This document shows, piece by piece, positions 16,536 to 25,443 of a DNA stretch of 64,000 bases. The notes beneath the pieces were generated by a model. It saw only the letters and a list, made by a program, of their open reading frames with translations. It was not told the origin of the DNA and did no database searches. The number at the start of each line of letters is the position of its first letter. The first letter of the stretch is position 1. The position numbers were made by a program, and so were the translations under genes. The DNA comes from CALEUX01 sp964608615 (GTDB lineage: Bacteria; Bacteroidota; Bacteroidia; Bacteroidales; Marinilabiliaceae), in NCBI GenBank assembly GCA_964608615.1, contig CAZSQG010000009.1, positions 7,127 through 71,126 on the forward strand, written 5' to 3'.

Positions 16536-16688
16536 AAAACAAGAGACTGCTTAAAAAGACATTTTCTAACCAAACAAATGCTATTCAAGCTCAAAGATTG
16601 CATAACTACAAATTAGTTTTGCCATTATTGAAAATGTTTTACAATTGCTTTTTAAACAACCCCTTAATTTTATCCTATTTTATTTAAT

Positions 16689-17714
16689 CTATCTTCGGGC
16701 AGCTTTAATAAATGCATTGATATTCTCAGTTGACACGGCCGGAGGCATACCCCCACCGCATGACAACATTAGTCGTGTATGATCAGGTGTATCGGCAAGA
16801 AGTTGTTTGACCGAAGTTTTTACATCATCCACAGTTCCTGCTGCCAGAACATCACGTGGAGGAATATTGCCAAGTATTGTCATCTTACCCCCTGAAACTT
16901 CAATCAAATCTTTTGCAGTCATATGTGTACCCGGATTGTAGAGATTGATGCCTAGATCAGGATAATGCTTAACCGACATAGAGCAATCAGCATCATTGTG
17001 GAAAAGTTTAACGGAAGCTTTAACATCGTATAGTTCTTTCAGATATGGAAAACCAAATTCCATAAACTCATCCTCTCCCACAAAACCAACAATATCATCG
17101 AGCATCATAATACCATCGATGGTTGGTATAGCATCGAACTGAAGCTTATGCCATGATTTCAAAAAATCAGTTATTACACGCATCAGTTTATGAACCATTT
17201 CAGGCTCCATCATCATGGTGGTCAACAATTCAGTGGTCCCCATTAGAAAAGAAGCTACATTTAACGGCCCACGCGATACCGAAAACCGGATTTTATGCCC
17301 AGCTTTTTCAATGGCTGGACGTGCATGCACAAGCCTGTTAAGCATAAATGGCAACAAACCATCAGTTTCAGGATTTGGAAGTTTCAAATTATTAATATCT
17401 TCCGATGAATGAATAATTTTTTCGGCAAATGGAAATTCATTTTTCCAGAAAATACATTTTGCCCCAAAGGCAGACGGTTCAGTACACATGCCATATTCAC
17501 TCCAAAAACCAGGCAAAAACATTGCATCCGGAAAAGTTTCTATAGCTTTCAAATTGGCTTTAAGCCAAACATCATCGTTAGTAAAATAATCAAGAATATT
17601 AACTCCATACCAACTTGGAAGCCACGGACTATCAACAATAAATCCTATTGGTAAGGGTTGCGTTTTTTTACCATTAACTATGGCAATTAAATTAGTCCAT
17701 TGTTTATCGGTCAT
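16689..17714 (-). CDS. UroD-superfamily methyltransferase of the MtaA/MtbA kind
   Basis: This 341-residue protein belongs to the uroporphyrinogen-decarboxylase superfamily, but its context and sequence fit the corrinoid-linked methyltransferase branch rather than haem synthesis. Candidate zinc ligands are His239 in LFHNDADCS and Cys319 in LMLSCGGGMPP. MtaA-type enzymes use an HxC pair plus a distal Cys, so the HxD (His239, Asp241) with Cys244 nearby is a variation. The expected role is methyl transfer to or from the corrinoid protein encoded at 18962-19636. It is divergent from the homocysteine methyltransferase gene, sharing a 313-base intergenic region. The methyl donor or acceptor is not determined. 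Confidence 0.82.
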   Translation of the reverse strand: MTDKQWTNLIAIVNGKKTQPLPIGFIVDSPWLPSWYGVNILDYFTNDDVWLKANLKAIETFPDAMFLPGFWSEYGMCTEPSAFGAKCIFWKNEFPFAEKIIHSSEDINNLKLPNPETDGLLPFMLNRLVHARPAIEKAGHKIRFSVSRGPLNVASFLMGTTELLTTMMMEPEMVHKLMRVITDFLKSWHKLQFDAIPTIDGIMMLDDIVGFVGEDEFMEFGFPYLKELYDVKASVKLFHNDADCSMSVKHYPDLGINLYNPGTHMTAKDLIEVSGGKMTILGNIPPRDVLAAGTVDDVKTSVKQLLADTPDHTRLMLSCGGGMPPAVSTENINAFIKAARR

Positions 17715-18027
17715 AGATAATCAGGGTTAAGTTAGTTAAGAGTTTCTTAGTAAAATCAATATCACCTAGTCTTAATTTTTTAAGCTATTAAAGGTAAAAA
17801 AAATAAATTCAATTGAGACAATATTTCCATCTCTACTAAAAAAGTGAATAATGAAACACTAAAATTTCCCTCTTCGACAAAAAGAAAGTTACAAACTAAA
17901 AGTGATAAGAACAGAGCAATTTAAGCCTCCTAAAATAGTTGCCTGATATTTGTAACTGTCCGATTATTGGAACTTTTACAGAAAATACTTAAACTTGCTA
18001 ATCCTTAACCTCCATAAAACCATAATT
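17715..18027. other. Divergent intergenic region of the corrinoid locus
   Basis: This region must hold the promoters for the UroD-family gene (minus) and the homocysteine methyltransferase operon (plus). On the plus strand gatatttg at 17945-17952 is one base from TAnnTTTG, 75 bases before the start codon. I looked for the conserved features of a cobalamin riboswitch and an S-adenosylmethionine riboswitch and saw neither. Confidence 0.35.
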
Positions 18028-18912
18028 ATGATACCTATTACTGCGAAAATAAAAAATGGTAAAATTCTGATATCCGACGGTGCCTGGGGTACTTTTTTAC
18101 AGCTAAAAGGCCTAATGCCCGGCGAATGTCCTGAATTGTGGAATCTTACACGGCCAAATAATGTTTTTGATATTGCTAAAAGCTATATCGATGCCGGATC
18201 AAACATGGTTGAAACCAACAGCTTTGGAGGTTCCATCTTTAAACTAGCGGCTTACGGTCTTGCCGATAAAGTATATGAAATAAATAAAGCTGCCGCGGAA
18301 ATATCTCGAAAAGCAGCAGGCCCTAACCGTCATGTAATGGGCTCAATAGGCCCTTCAGGTAAAATGATAATGATGGGCGACGTTACTTACGAAGAGTTTT
18401 ATAATGCCTATAAACAACAGGCCATTGCACTAGCTGATGGTGGTGCCGATGCTCTTGTGATTGAAACCATGTCGGACCTTGACGAGGCTAAGGCTGCGGT
18501 ACAGGCATGTATTGAAAACAGCAATTGTGAGGTTATCTGTACTATGACTTTTGAAAAATCAGGCGAGAATGTCTATCATACCATGATGGGTATTACTCCC
18601 GCGCAAATGACCAAAGAACTTGTTGAAGCCGGCACTCACATAATTGGAGCCAACTGTGGTAATGGTATTCAGAATATGATAGGTATTGTAAAAGAAATCC
18701 GATCAGTAAATAAAACCATTCCAATTCTGATTCATGCAAATGCAGGTGCTCCAATTTATAAAGAGGGCAAAACAATCTTTCCCGAAACCCCGGAGCAAAT
18801 GGCTGGTCTTGTAAAAACATTAGTCGAGGCAGGAGCCAATATTATAGGAGGTTGCTGTGGCACCACACCAGAGCATATTAATCAAATGGCAAAATGCATT
18901 AGTAATAAATAA
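18028..18912 (+). CDS. Homocysteine S-methyltransferase domain protein
   Basis: This 294-residue protein is a stand-alone version of the N-terminal module of methionine synthase (betaine-homocysteine methyltransferase family TIM barrel). The three zinc-binding cysteines are present: Cys210 in GANCGNG and Cys276-Cys277 in GGCCGTTPEH. DGAWGTFLQ near the start and VETNSFGG at about 61-68 are family motifs. It should methylate homocysteine to methionine with the corrinoid protein encoded 49 bases downstream. I chose the ATG at 18028; the frame also runs to a TTG at 17995. There is no fused folate or B12 module, unlike MetH. Confidence 0.92.
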   Translation: MIPITAKIKNGKILISDGAWGTFLQLKGLMPGECPELWNLTRPNNVFDIAKSYIDAGSNMVETNSFGGSIFKLAAYGLADKVYEINKAAAEISRKAAGPNRHVMGSIGPSGKMIMMGDVTYEEFYNAYKQQAIALADGGADALVIETMSDLDEAKAAVQACIENSNCEVICTMTFEKSGENVYHTMMGITPAQMTKELVEAGTHIIGANCGNGIQNMIGIVKEIRSVNKTIPILIHANAGAPIYKEGKTIFPETPEQMAGLVKTLVEAGANIIGGCCGTTPEHINQMAKCISNK

Positions 18913-18961
18913 TACATCCTTTAGAACTATAAATTCTAAACAAATAAGAAACCATACCAAT

Positions 18962-19636
18962 ATGAATAACTCTGAGATACTTGATAAAATTCTCGAATGC
19001 GTTGAATTTGGAAAAGTAAACAAAACAGCTCCCTACCCACCAAATATGAAAGGAATGGATGGAGCCGATGAACTAACCAAACAGGCCCTTGAACAAGGCG
19101 TGCAGCCTGCCGACATCTTAAACAAGGCCTTGATTATTGCCATGGAGAAAGTAGGCCAGAAATTTTCAGAAAAGAAAATTTTTGTACCCCAAATGCTTAT
19201 TGCCGCAAAAGCAATGAATGTTTCCATGGTACATCTGAAACCATATTTCCAATCGGGTGAAGTAAAACGAAAAGGGAAATTCATTATTGGTACTGTTGCC
19301 GGCGACTTGCACGATATTGGCAAAAACCTGGTCGCGATGATTGTTGAAGGTGCGGGTTGGGAGGTTATCGATCTTGGTGTTGACGTGAATTCGCAAAAGT
19401 TTATTCAATCAATTGAGGAAAATAATACTGCGGTTGTTGGTCTTTCAGCCCTTTTAACAACCACCATGCAGAGCATGAAAAATATAGTACAGGATATCAA
19501 AGTTAAATTTCCCGATACTAAACTAATCATTGGAGGAGCTCCCATTAACGATAGTTTTAAAATAGAGATTGGTGCCGACGGTTATGCACCTGACCCACAA
19601 GGTGCTGTTGCATATTTAAACACCATAGCGAGTTAA
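18962..19636 (+). CDS. Corrinoid (B12-binding) methyl-carrier protein
   Basis: This 224-residue protein carries the methyl group on cobalt. Residues about 1-95 form the helical cap domain (PQMLIAAKAMN), and residues about 104-224 form the B12-binding Rossmann-like domain with DLHDIGKN, whose His117 is the lower axial ligand. The motifs VVGLSALLTTT and IIGGAP follow. Size and layout match MtaC/MtbC/MttC-type corrinoid proteins and the B12 module of MetH. I chose the ATG at 18962; the frame is open further upstream but overlaps the preceding gene. It is the second gene of the homocysteine-methyltransferase run and probably interacts with all its neighbours. Confidence 0.94.
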   Translation: MNNSEILDKILECVEFGKVNKTAPYPPNMKGMDGADELTKQALEQGVQPADILNKALIIAMEKVGQKFSEKKIFVPQMLIAAKAMNVSMVHLKPYFQSGEVKRKGKFIIGTVAGDLHDIGKNLVAMIVEGAGWEVIDLGVDVNSQKFIQSIEENNTAVVGLSALLTTTMQSMKNIVQDIKVKFPDTKLIIGGAPINDSFKIEIGADGYAPDPQGAVAYLNTIAS

Positions 19637-19674
19637 TTAAAACTAAATTCAGATATAGTTAAATCAATAAATCA

Positions 19675-19690
19675 GGGAGGAAAAATCATT
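19675..19690 (+). promoter_or_regulatory. Strong Shine-Dalgarno sequence in front of an ATT start
   Basis: Gggagg at 19675-19680 is followed after seven bases by ATT (19688-19690). Neighbouring genes lack any comparable Shine-Dalgarno sequence, as is usual in Bacteroidota, so its exact spacing to this codon supports ATT as the start. ATC at 19685 is an alternative with shorter spacing. Confidence 0.55.
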
Positions 19691-20404
19691 ACGTCAGAAG
19701 CTATTAGTACTGAAAATTTCGTTATTGATTCGCGGTTAATAACAATCAACAGCCAAAACATTGTAAAATCGCTTGGCGTTCCACTAAACCAAGCAGATGC
19801 TTATCTCTATGATCAGATTGAGGAACAGATAAACCTCTGTCTCGAAATATCTACACCCCGCGGTTGTTATTCTGTTTTTCAGAAACCTGTTTTCCTGTCT
19901 GACTCAGAAGATATGCTCCTAAATGGAAAGACTTTTCATCTTAAGAGAATTGTGGCTTCTGCATTGTCGAAAAGCAGTGAAATAGCTGCATTTGCCGGCA
20001 CCTGTGGACAAGAGGTTGAAGTATATTCCAAAAAACTGATGAGAGATGGTCATTCCATTGAGGGACTCATCGCTGATCTTGTAGGTTCTGAAATTGCAGA
20101 AACAATAGCAGGTTTTATTCATACTAGAATTGAAGAAGCCATGGCTGAAAAAGGAATAAACATCACAAATCGTTACAGCCCTGGCTACTGTCAGTGGAAT
20201 GTTTCAGATCAACAACAATTGTTTGCACTCCTTGATAAAAACAACTGTGGCATCTATCTTACCGATTCGTCATTAATGATTCCTTTAAAATCGGTTAGTG
20301 GTATAATTGGTATTGGTAAAGAGGTCCGAAACCAAGGCTACACATGTTCCAAATGCGATGCTGATTACTGTTTGTACAGGGATAAAAAGAACTCTGATCA
20401 TTAA
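19688..20404 (+). CDS. MetH-activation-domain-like protein, apparent ATT start
   Basis: This protein of about 238 residues resembles the C-terminal reactivation domain of cobalamin-dependent methionine synthase, which supports reductive methylation of inactive cob(II)alamin by S-adenosylmethionine. Family motifs are RYSPGYCQW (about 155-170), GIYLTDSSLMIPLKSVSG, and a cysteine cluster CSKCDADYCLYRD near the C-terminus. Family-like sequence extends well upstream of the first ATG (19913), back to about 19691. There is no ATG, GTG or TTG in frame between the preceding stop (19634) and 19913. A gggagg at 19675-19680 lies seven bases before ATT at 19688, the best start candidate. The gene follows the corrinoid protein by 51 bases. 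Confidence 0.8.
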   Translation: MTSEAISTENFVIDSRLITINSQNIVKSLGVPLNQADAYLYDQIEEQINLCLEISTPRGCYSVFQKPVFLSDSEDMLLNGKTFHLKRIVASALSKSSEIAAFAGTCGQEVEVYSKKLMRDGHSIEGLIADLVGSEIAETIAGFIHTRIEEAMAEKGINITNRYSPGYCQWNVSDQQQLFALLDKNNCGIYLTDSSLMIPLKSVSGIIGIGKEVRNQGYTCSKCDADYCLYRDKKNSDH

Positions 20405-20454
20405 AAATTATTGGAAATACAAATTATTGATTTAAATATGTAACAAAAATATTT

Positions 20455-20829
20455 ATGGAAATCAGAACGCTGGATGACTTAAAACATATTGCCGGTAAAA
20501 AAACCGACAATGTTACGTTTATGTTGCCATTTCTCGACGATCAAAAGAACAGCTATTGGAGCAATGAATTCAACAACTTGTTAAAAGATTGCGGATGCAG
20601 TTCGGGGCAGCAATATATGTTGTATACCACTCCTTTCTATATTATTATCATGGTTGTTTTAACTTCATTCACACTCTTCTCAAAAAAGGCCCTGATTATT
20701 ATTTTTATTGCTGCTCTGATTATTACCGGGCTAACCGGAAAGATTGCCGGTATTATTCAGCGAAACCATAAAATTCAAAAGTTGGTAAAAAATTTTTATC
20801 TGGTGAATAAGATCGAGGAAGAATCCTAA
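20455..20829 (+). CDS. Small membrane protein with a Cys-Gly-Cys motif
   Basis: I do not recognise this 124-residue protein. The N-terminal 55 residues are soluble and include LLKDCGCSSGQQ at about 42-53. Two hydrophobic segments (about 57-74 and 77-95) follow, and then a basic amphipathic tail ending KIEEES. A CGC motif next to a membrane could bind a metal or take part in redox chemistry, but this is inference. It starts 50 bases after the MetH-activation-like gene, on the same strand, and ends the run, so it is probably part of the corrinoid operon. No signal peptide is seen; the N-terminus is probably cytoplasmic. Confidence 0.7.
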   Translation: MEIRTLDDLKHIAGKKTDNVTFMLPFLDDQKNSYWSNEFNNLLKDCGCSSGQQYMLYTTPFYIIIMVVLTSFTLFSKKALIIIFIAALIITGLTGKIAGIIQRNHKIQKLVKNFYLVNKIEEES

Positions 20830-20946
20830 GATTTATTCAACCAACATAAATAAAACAACCAATAGTTAATGTGACTAGAGGTTCCATATAACAGAACAAG
20901 AACGATATAGAATAAATTTAACAGATAATAAAATAATTCAATCCAT

Positions 20947-23067
20947 TTATATTTTCATGGTTAACTGTATCCGTTTTCTCTGAATATCAACTTCAAGAAC
21001 CTTAACCTGCACATGCTGATGCAGTGATACCACCTCGTTAGGATCAGACACATACTTATCGGCCAACTGGGAAATATGTACCAAACCATCTTGTTTTACG
21101 CCCACATCCACAAATGCGCCAAAATTAGTGATATTGGTAATAATACCAGGCAGTTCCATACCCTGCTTCAAATCATTGATTGTATGCACATCCGATGAAA
21201 ACTCAAAAACCTTAATCATCTTACGTGGGTCGCGTCCCGGTTTTTCAAGCTCTGCTTTAATATCAGTTAAAGTTGGCATGCCAACTTTTTCGGTTACATA
21301 TTGTTTCAGATCTACACTATCGCGTAGTGCTTTATTATTAATTAGGTCGGCCACACTGCAATTTATATCAGAAGCCATTTTCTCAACTATAGAATATGAT
21401 TCGGGGTGTACAGCGGAGTTATCCAATGGATTTTTAGCCCCGGATATTCGCAAAAATCCGGCGCTCTGCTCAAAAGCTTTGGCTCCCAGCCGTGGAACTT
21501 TTGTTAATTGCTTACGCGACGAAAAGGGCCCGTTTTCGGCTCGAAACTCAACAATATTCTTAGCTAGTTGAGGTCCTAAACCTGAAACATAGGTTAACAA
21601 ATGGTGACTGGCAGTATTAAGCTCCACCCCAACCATGTTCACACACGATTCAACCACCTGATCGAGTGAGCCCTTCAAACGATTCTGGTCAACATCATGC
21701 TGGTATTGCCCAACTCCAATCGATTTAGGGTCAATCTTAACCAACTCAGCCAGTGGGTCCATAAGCCTGCGTCCGATAGAGACTGATCCACGAACGGTAA
21801 CATCGTATTCAGGAAATTCATCACGAGCTGTCTTGCTGGCGCTATAAACAGAAGCGCCATCTTCACTAACCACAAAAACCTGCAAATCGCGATTAAATCG
21901 CATACTACGGATTAACGATTCTGTTTCGCGAGAAGCAGTTCCATTTCCAATGGCAATAGCATCAATCTTATAAGCATCAACCAACGATTCTATCTTACGT
22001 GCAGCCTGCTTATATTCGTTCTGAGGAGCATGCGGATAAATATTCTCGTTATGCAACAAATTCCCTTGCGCATCAATACAAACAACCTTACAACCACTTC
22101 GAAATCCAGGATCAATAGCCAACACCCGCTTTTGACCAAGTGGAGGTGAAAGCAACAGTTGGCGCAGATTGGCAGCAAACACACGGATAGCCTCTGTTTC
22201 AGCCTTTTCACGTAATGCTGAAGCCACTTCATTCTCTATTGATGGTGCCAACAAACGTTTATACGAATCCTCAACAGCCAATGAAACCTGCTCAGATGCA
22301 GCCGTGCGGCCCTTTACAAAATAACGATTCAGGCGTTCAATAGCAGGTTCCGAATCGGGTGCTACCATCACTTTTAAAAAACCCTCCTTTTCGGCACGAC
22401 GCATGGCCAGCAACCTATGCGAAGGACAACGGCTAATGGGTTCATCAAACTCAAAATAATCACGATATTTTGCAGCCTCTTCTTCTTTTCCTTTTACCAG
22501 TTTGGACGAAATAACCGCACCACGCTCAAACACCGATCGTACAATTTCACGGGCAGTAAGATGTTCATTTACCCTTTCGGCAATAATATCACGTGCACCC
22601 TGCAAAGCCTCCTCCACATCAGGAACTTCATCATTAATAAAAGCTATTGCTTTGGATTCCAAATCATTGTCCTGCTGTTTCATTAAAATATCAGCCAATG
22701 GCTCCAAACCTCTCTCTTTAGCTTTAACAGCACGAGTTTTGCGTTTTGGCTTATAGGGCAAATAAATATCTTCCAGTTCATTGGCATCCCAGGTAGATTC
22801 AATTTTCCTTTTTAACTCATCAGTGAGTTGCCCCTGCTCTTCAATAGTATTAAGAATACTTTCGCGACGTTTTTGAATCTCCTGTAATTTTTCGTAACGC
22901 TCTTTAATAATTCCAATTTGCACCTCATCCAGACTCCCGGTCATCTCCTTACGATAACGACTAATAAAGGGTATTGTGGCACCTTCGTTTAATAATGAGA
23001 TGGTACTGGCCACCTGCTTTTCAGAAATATTGGATTCAGCTGCAATAAATTTTGAATAGAGCTCCAT
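20947..23067 (-). CDS. tex: Tex family transcription accessory / RNA-binding protein
   Basis: This 706-residue cytoplasmic protein is a Tex/YhgF homologue, related to eukaryotic Spt6. The order of domains is a Tex N-terminal helical region (about 1-190), a central region, a YqgF/RuvC-like domain beginning VLAIDPGFRSGCKVV (about 315), helix-hairpin-helix repeats (VSGLGPQLAKNIVEFRAENG, about 490-560), and a C-terminal S1 RNA-binding domain (about 632-706, GIITNITNFGAFVDVGVKQDG across its start). Tex proteins bind nucleic acid and interact with the transcription and translation machinery. It is transcribed alone, 96 bases downstream of the U32 gene on the same strand. Confidence 0.95.
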   Translation of the reverse strand: MELYSKFIAAESNISEKQVASTISLLNEGATIPFISRYRKEMTGSLDEVQIGIIKERYEKLQEIQKRRESILNTIEEQGQLTDELKRKIESTWDANELEDIYLPYKPKRKTRAVKAKERGLEPLADILMKQQDNDLESKAIAFINDEVPDVEEALQGARDIIAERVNEHLTAREIVRSVFERGAVISSKLVKGKEEEAAKYRDYFEFDEPISRCPSHRLLAMRRAEKEGFLKVMVAPDSEPAIERLNRYFVKGRTAASEQVSLAVEDSYKRLLAPSIENEVASALREKAETEAIRVFAANLRQLLLSPPLGQKRVLAIDPGFRSGCKVVCIDAQGNLLHNENIYPHAPQNEYKQAARKIESLVDAYKIDAIAIGNGTASRETESLIRSMRFNRDLQVFVVSEDGASVYSASKTARDEFPEYDVTVRGSVSIGRRLMDPLAELVKIDPKSIGVGQYQHDVDQNRLKGSLDQVVESCVNMVGVELNTASHHLLTYVSGLGPQLAKNIVEFRAENGPFSSRKQLTKVPRLGAKAFEQSAGFLRISGAKNPLDNSAVHPESYSIVEKMASDINCSVADLINNKALRDSVDLKQYVTEKVGMPTLTDIKAELEKPGRDPRKMIKVFEFSSDVHTINDLKQGMELPGIITNITNFGAFVDVGVKQDGLVHISQLADKYVSDPNEVVSLHQHVQVKVLEVDIQRKRIQLTMKI

Positions 23068-23163
23068 GGTAAAATTGATCGTTAGTTTCTAAATTTAATG
23101 TTGACTGCAAAAAATTTAATGTCTTGTTATTGGAAACTCAAAACAAGATACTAAATTGATATT

Positions 23164-25443
23164 TCAGATTCCCTTTTTATATTGACCCTTAATGGTTGGA
23201 TAAATTATTTCATTAATATCCTTTTCTGAATCGGGAATTCCACCTAATAGATTCTCAAAAAGCCTAATAATGTTTGTTTTATCCACCTTTATTTTTGTTT
23301 TGGTATTCACATCCCTTAAATCGATAAAGAAACTTGAAAAGAGATCCTGAACATCTGTAACAACCTCCAAATTCATATAATTAATTTCATTATAGAGGAT
23401 ATTATAGTTCCCTTTTGTTTTTTCAATTATAAAGGTTTTATTTTTAAGATTAGTTATAGTCGTTGATTTTTCACATTTCTGAATGCAAATATCATCAATT
23501 TTATTCTTTTCGCATCCAGCAACCTGATAAAACAAGCATTGCCTACTAGTAATCAGGGATATAGGGTAATAAATACGATAAAAGAGATCAAATCCATCTG
23601 GTTTTTTAATCTTCTTAATCTGAGTTTCACTAATCTCGTTGGATATAAATGAGCCGCAACAGTTAAAATTCTCTTTAAAGCTTAATAAACTAAAGGAATT
23701 TACCACGTTGAGATAGGGACCGGCTATCCAGGGAATTCCTTGTTGATAAGCTTCATAAGCGATTCCCGTATTGTTAGTGACAATGCTGTTTGGTTTCACA
23801 AGATGCAAAAATTCAACCGCAGCAGTGTAATCTTCACCAATTATAACAGATGCAAACCAAGGAATAAGGTTTCTGTTTTTTATGAAAAGATCAACAAATT
23901 CCAAATAATCGTTTCTAAAACTGTTGGGCAGTTGAAAATATATAACAGTAGATGTTTCATGGCAAAGAAACATATCGCATCGCGAGTCTATTAAAACCGA
24001 AAGAGAGGGCTTTATTACTGCCCTTTTGTGCCTTTTTAGGATGGGAACATCAATTGGATCAACATATTCTCTGGATCCGTTGAGAATGAACAACAGTTTT
24101 CGTTTAATAGAAGTAAGCTCTTTGAAGGAAATAAAAAGATTCGATTTAAGATTAGTTAAATCAAGGTGTTCAATATAATACTCTGTTTCATTGATCGCCT
24201 TTAACCGGCTAAAAAGCACGTCTTGATTCAATTCTTCCGTATCGGCATTTTTTAAATTATTGGTGGAGAGCACATAAAACGAACTATCTGGAGTTTCCAC
24301 CAACACCTTTAAAGGCGATCCAGATTCTCCCGAAATGGTTATTGTCAAAGGTGTCTTTTCAATACTTAATTGATTCAATTTATTTTCAACCGAAGTAATG
24401 ATTCCTGTCCGCTCGTTATATATATCACCTTTGGCTTTTTCCAGCTTCTCGTTGGATGAGTCGCCATTTTTTTCAGATAAATGGATAGCCGAATGATCGC
24501 GGGGATTGTTAATGAACATATCCCTGGTAATTTCGCCCTTCAAAAAACCGTTTGAAAAATCGCGGTTAAACACTTTATAAATAGCGCTCTTATCTTCAAT
24601 CAATTCTTCTCCATCATAGAAACGCTGAAGCTGCTTTCGCCATGCCTCAACTATTGTAAAAACATAATGGAATTTTTTTATCCGTCCCTCAATCTTGATG
24701 GAATCCACCCCTGCGCATGAAAGTTCACTCAGATCAAGATAGGCTGAATTGTCCTTAAGGTTAAGCGGAAACTCATTGCCTTCGGGAGTAGTAATATACT
24801 GATCTCTGCATGGCTGACTGCATCTTCCGCGATTTCCTGAGTTTCCGCCATGAAAAGAACTCATGTAACAGATACCCGAAAATGAGAGACAGTAGGAACC
24901 GTGAACAAAAACCTCAATTAAAATATCATTTTGGTGCGCTACCTCCGACAAAGCTTTTATCTCACTAATGCTCAACTCCCTGGAAAGATTAACACGTGTA
25001 GCGTTCAGTTTTCCTAAAAACCGGATCTGACCTTCGTTATGAGTTGTTAGTTGCGTGGACGCATGAATTTTAAGACCTCCAAAATAGCGCGATAACAAAT
25101 AAAACATCCCCAAATCCTGAACAATGATTCCATCAATACTTGTATTTACTAATTTGTTCAACAAAGCAATGATGGAAGGGATTTCACTTTCCACAATGAT
25201 TATATTGAGAGTAAGAAAAACCTTGCAGTTGTTATTGTGGGCAAGCCTTAAAATTCCACCTAAATCTTCGAAGCCTATATTTGCAGCACGGTTTCTTGCG
25301 TTGAATTTATCCAGACCACAGTAAACTGCATCAGCACCTGCAGCTATAGCAGCTTTAATAGAACCAACATCTCCCCCGGGCGCCAGTAATTCAATCTTTT
25401 TATTCACATTGATATTATATTCCATCTGATTATTCTTAGCCAA
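23164..25443 (-). CDS. U32-family peptidase-like protein (RNA hydroxylation, RlhA/TrhP type)
   Basis: This 759-residue protein carries the U32 domain in its N-terminal half. It starts IELLAPGGDVGSIKAAIAAGADAVYCG, and the cysteine-containing family signature SGNRGRCSQPCRDQY lies near residue 205. The family name comes from reported collagenase activity, but well-studied bacterial members (RlhA, TrhP) introduce 5-hydroxycytidine or 5-hydroxyuridine into RNA. The large C-terminal half contains another barrel-like segment (SIVTNNTGIAYEAYQQ, GIPWIAGPYLNV) and more cysteines, so it resembles the longer RlhA layout. The start could also be the ATG at 25425. It may share a transcript with tex. Confidence 0.85.
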   Translation of the reverse strand: MAKNNQMEYNINVNKKIELLAPGGDVGSIKAAIAAGADAVYCGLDKFNARNRAANIGFEDLGGILRLAHNNNCKVFLTLNIIIVESEIPSIIALLNKLVNTSIDGIIVQDLGMFYLLSRYFGGLKIHASTQLTTHNEGQIRFLGKLNATRVNLSRELSISEIKALSEVAHQNDILIEVFVHGSYCLSFSGICYMSSFHGGNSGNRGRCSQPCRDQYITTPEGNEFPLNLKDNSAYLDLSELSCAGVDSIKIEGRIKKFHYVFTIVEAWRKQLQRFYDGEELIEDKSAIYKVFNRDFSNGFLKGEITRDMFINNPRDHSAIHLSEKNGDSSNEKLEKAKGDIYNERTGIITSVENKLNQLSIEKTPLTITISGESGSPLKVLVETPDSSFYVLSTNNLKNADTEELNQDVLFSRLKAINETEYYIEHLDLTNLKSNLFISFKELTSIKRKLLFILNGSREYVDPIDVPILKRHKRAVIKPSLSVLIDSRCDMFLCHETSTVIYFQLPNSFRNDYLEFVDLFIKNRNLIPWFASVIIGEDYTAAVEFLHLVKPNSIVTNNTGIAYEAYQQGIPWIAGPYLNVVNSFSLLSFKENFNCCGSFISNEISETQIKKIKKPDGFDLFYRIYYPISLITSRQCLFYQVAGCEKNKIDDICIQKCEKSTTITNLKNKTFIIEKTKGNYNILYNEINYMNLEVVTDVQDLFSSFFIDLRDVNTKTKIKVDKTNIIRLFENLLGGIPDSEKDINEIIYPTIKGQYKKGI

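Noticed and set aside
16541..16663. Imperfect inverted repeat between the dehydrogenase and UroD-family genes (ttaaaaag and cttttta arms)
   Set aside because: The arms are AT-rich with several mismatches and a long loop, so neither a terminator nor an element can be supported.
17715..18027. Possible cobalamin or SAM riboswitch in front of the corrinoid locus
   Set aside because: I could not find the conserved B12-box or the paired elements of either riboswitch in either direction.
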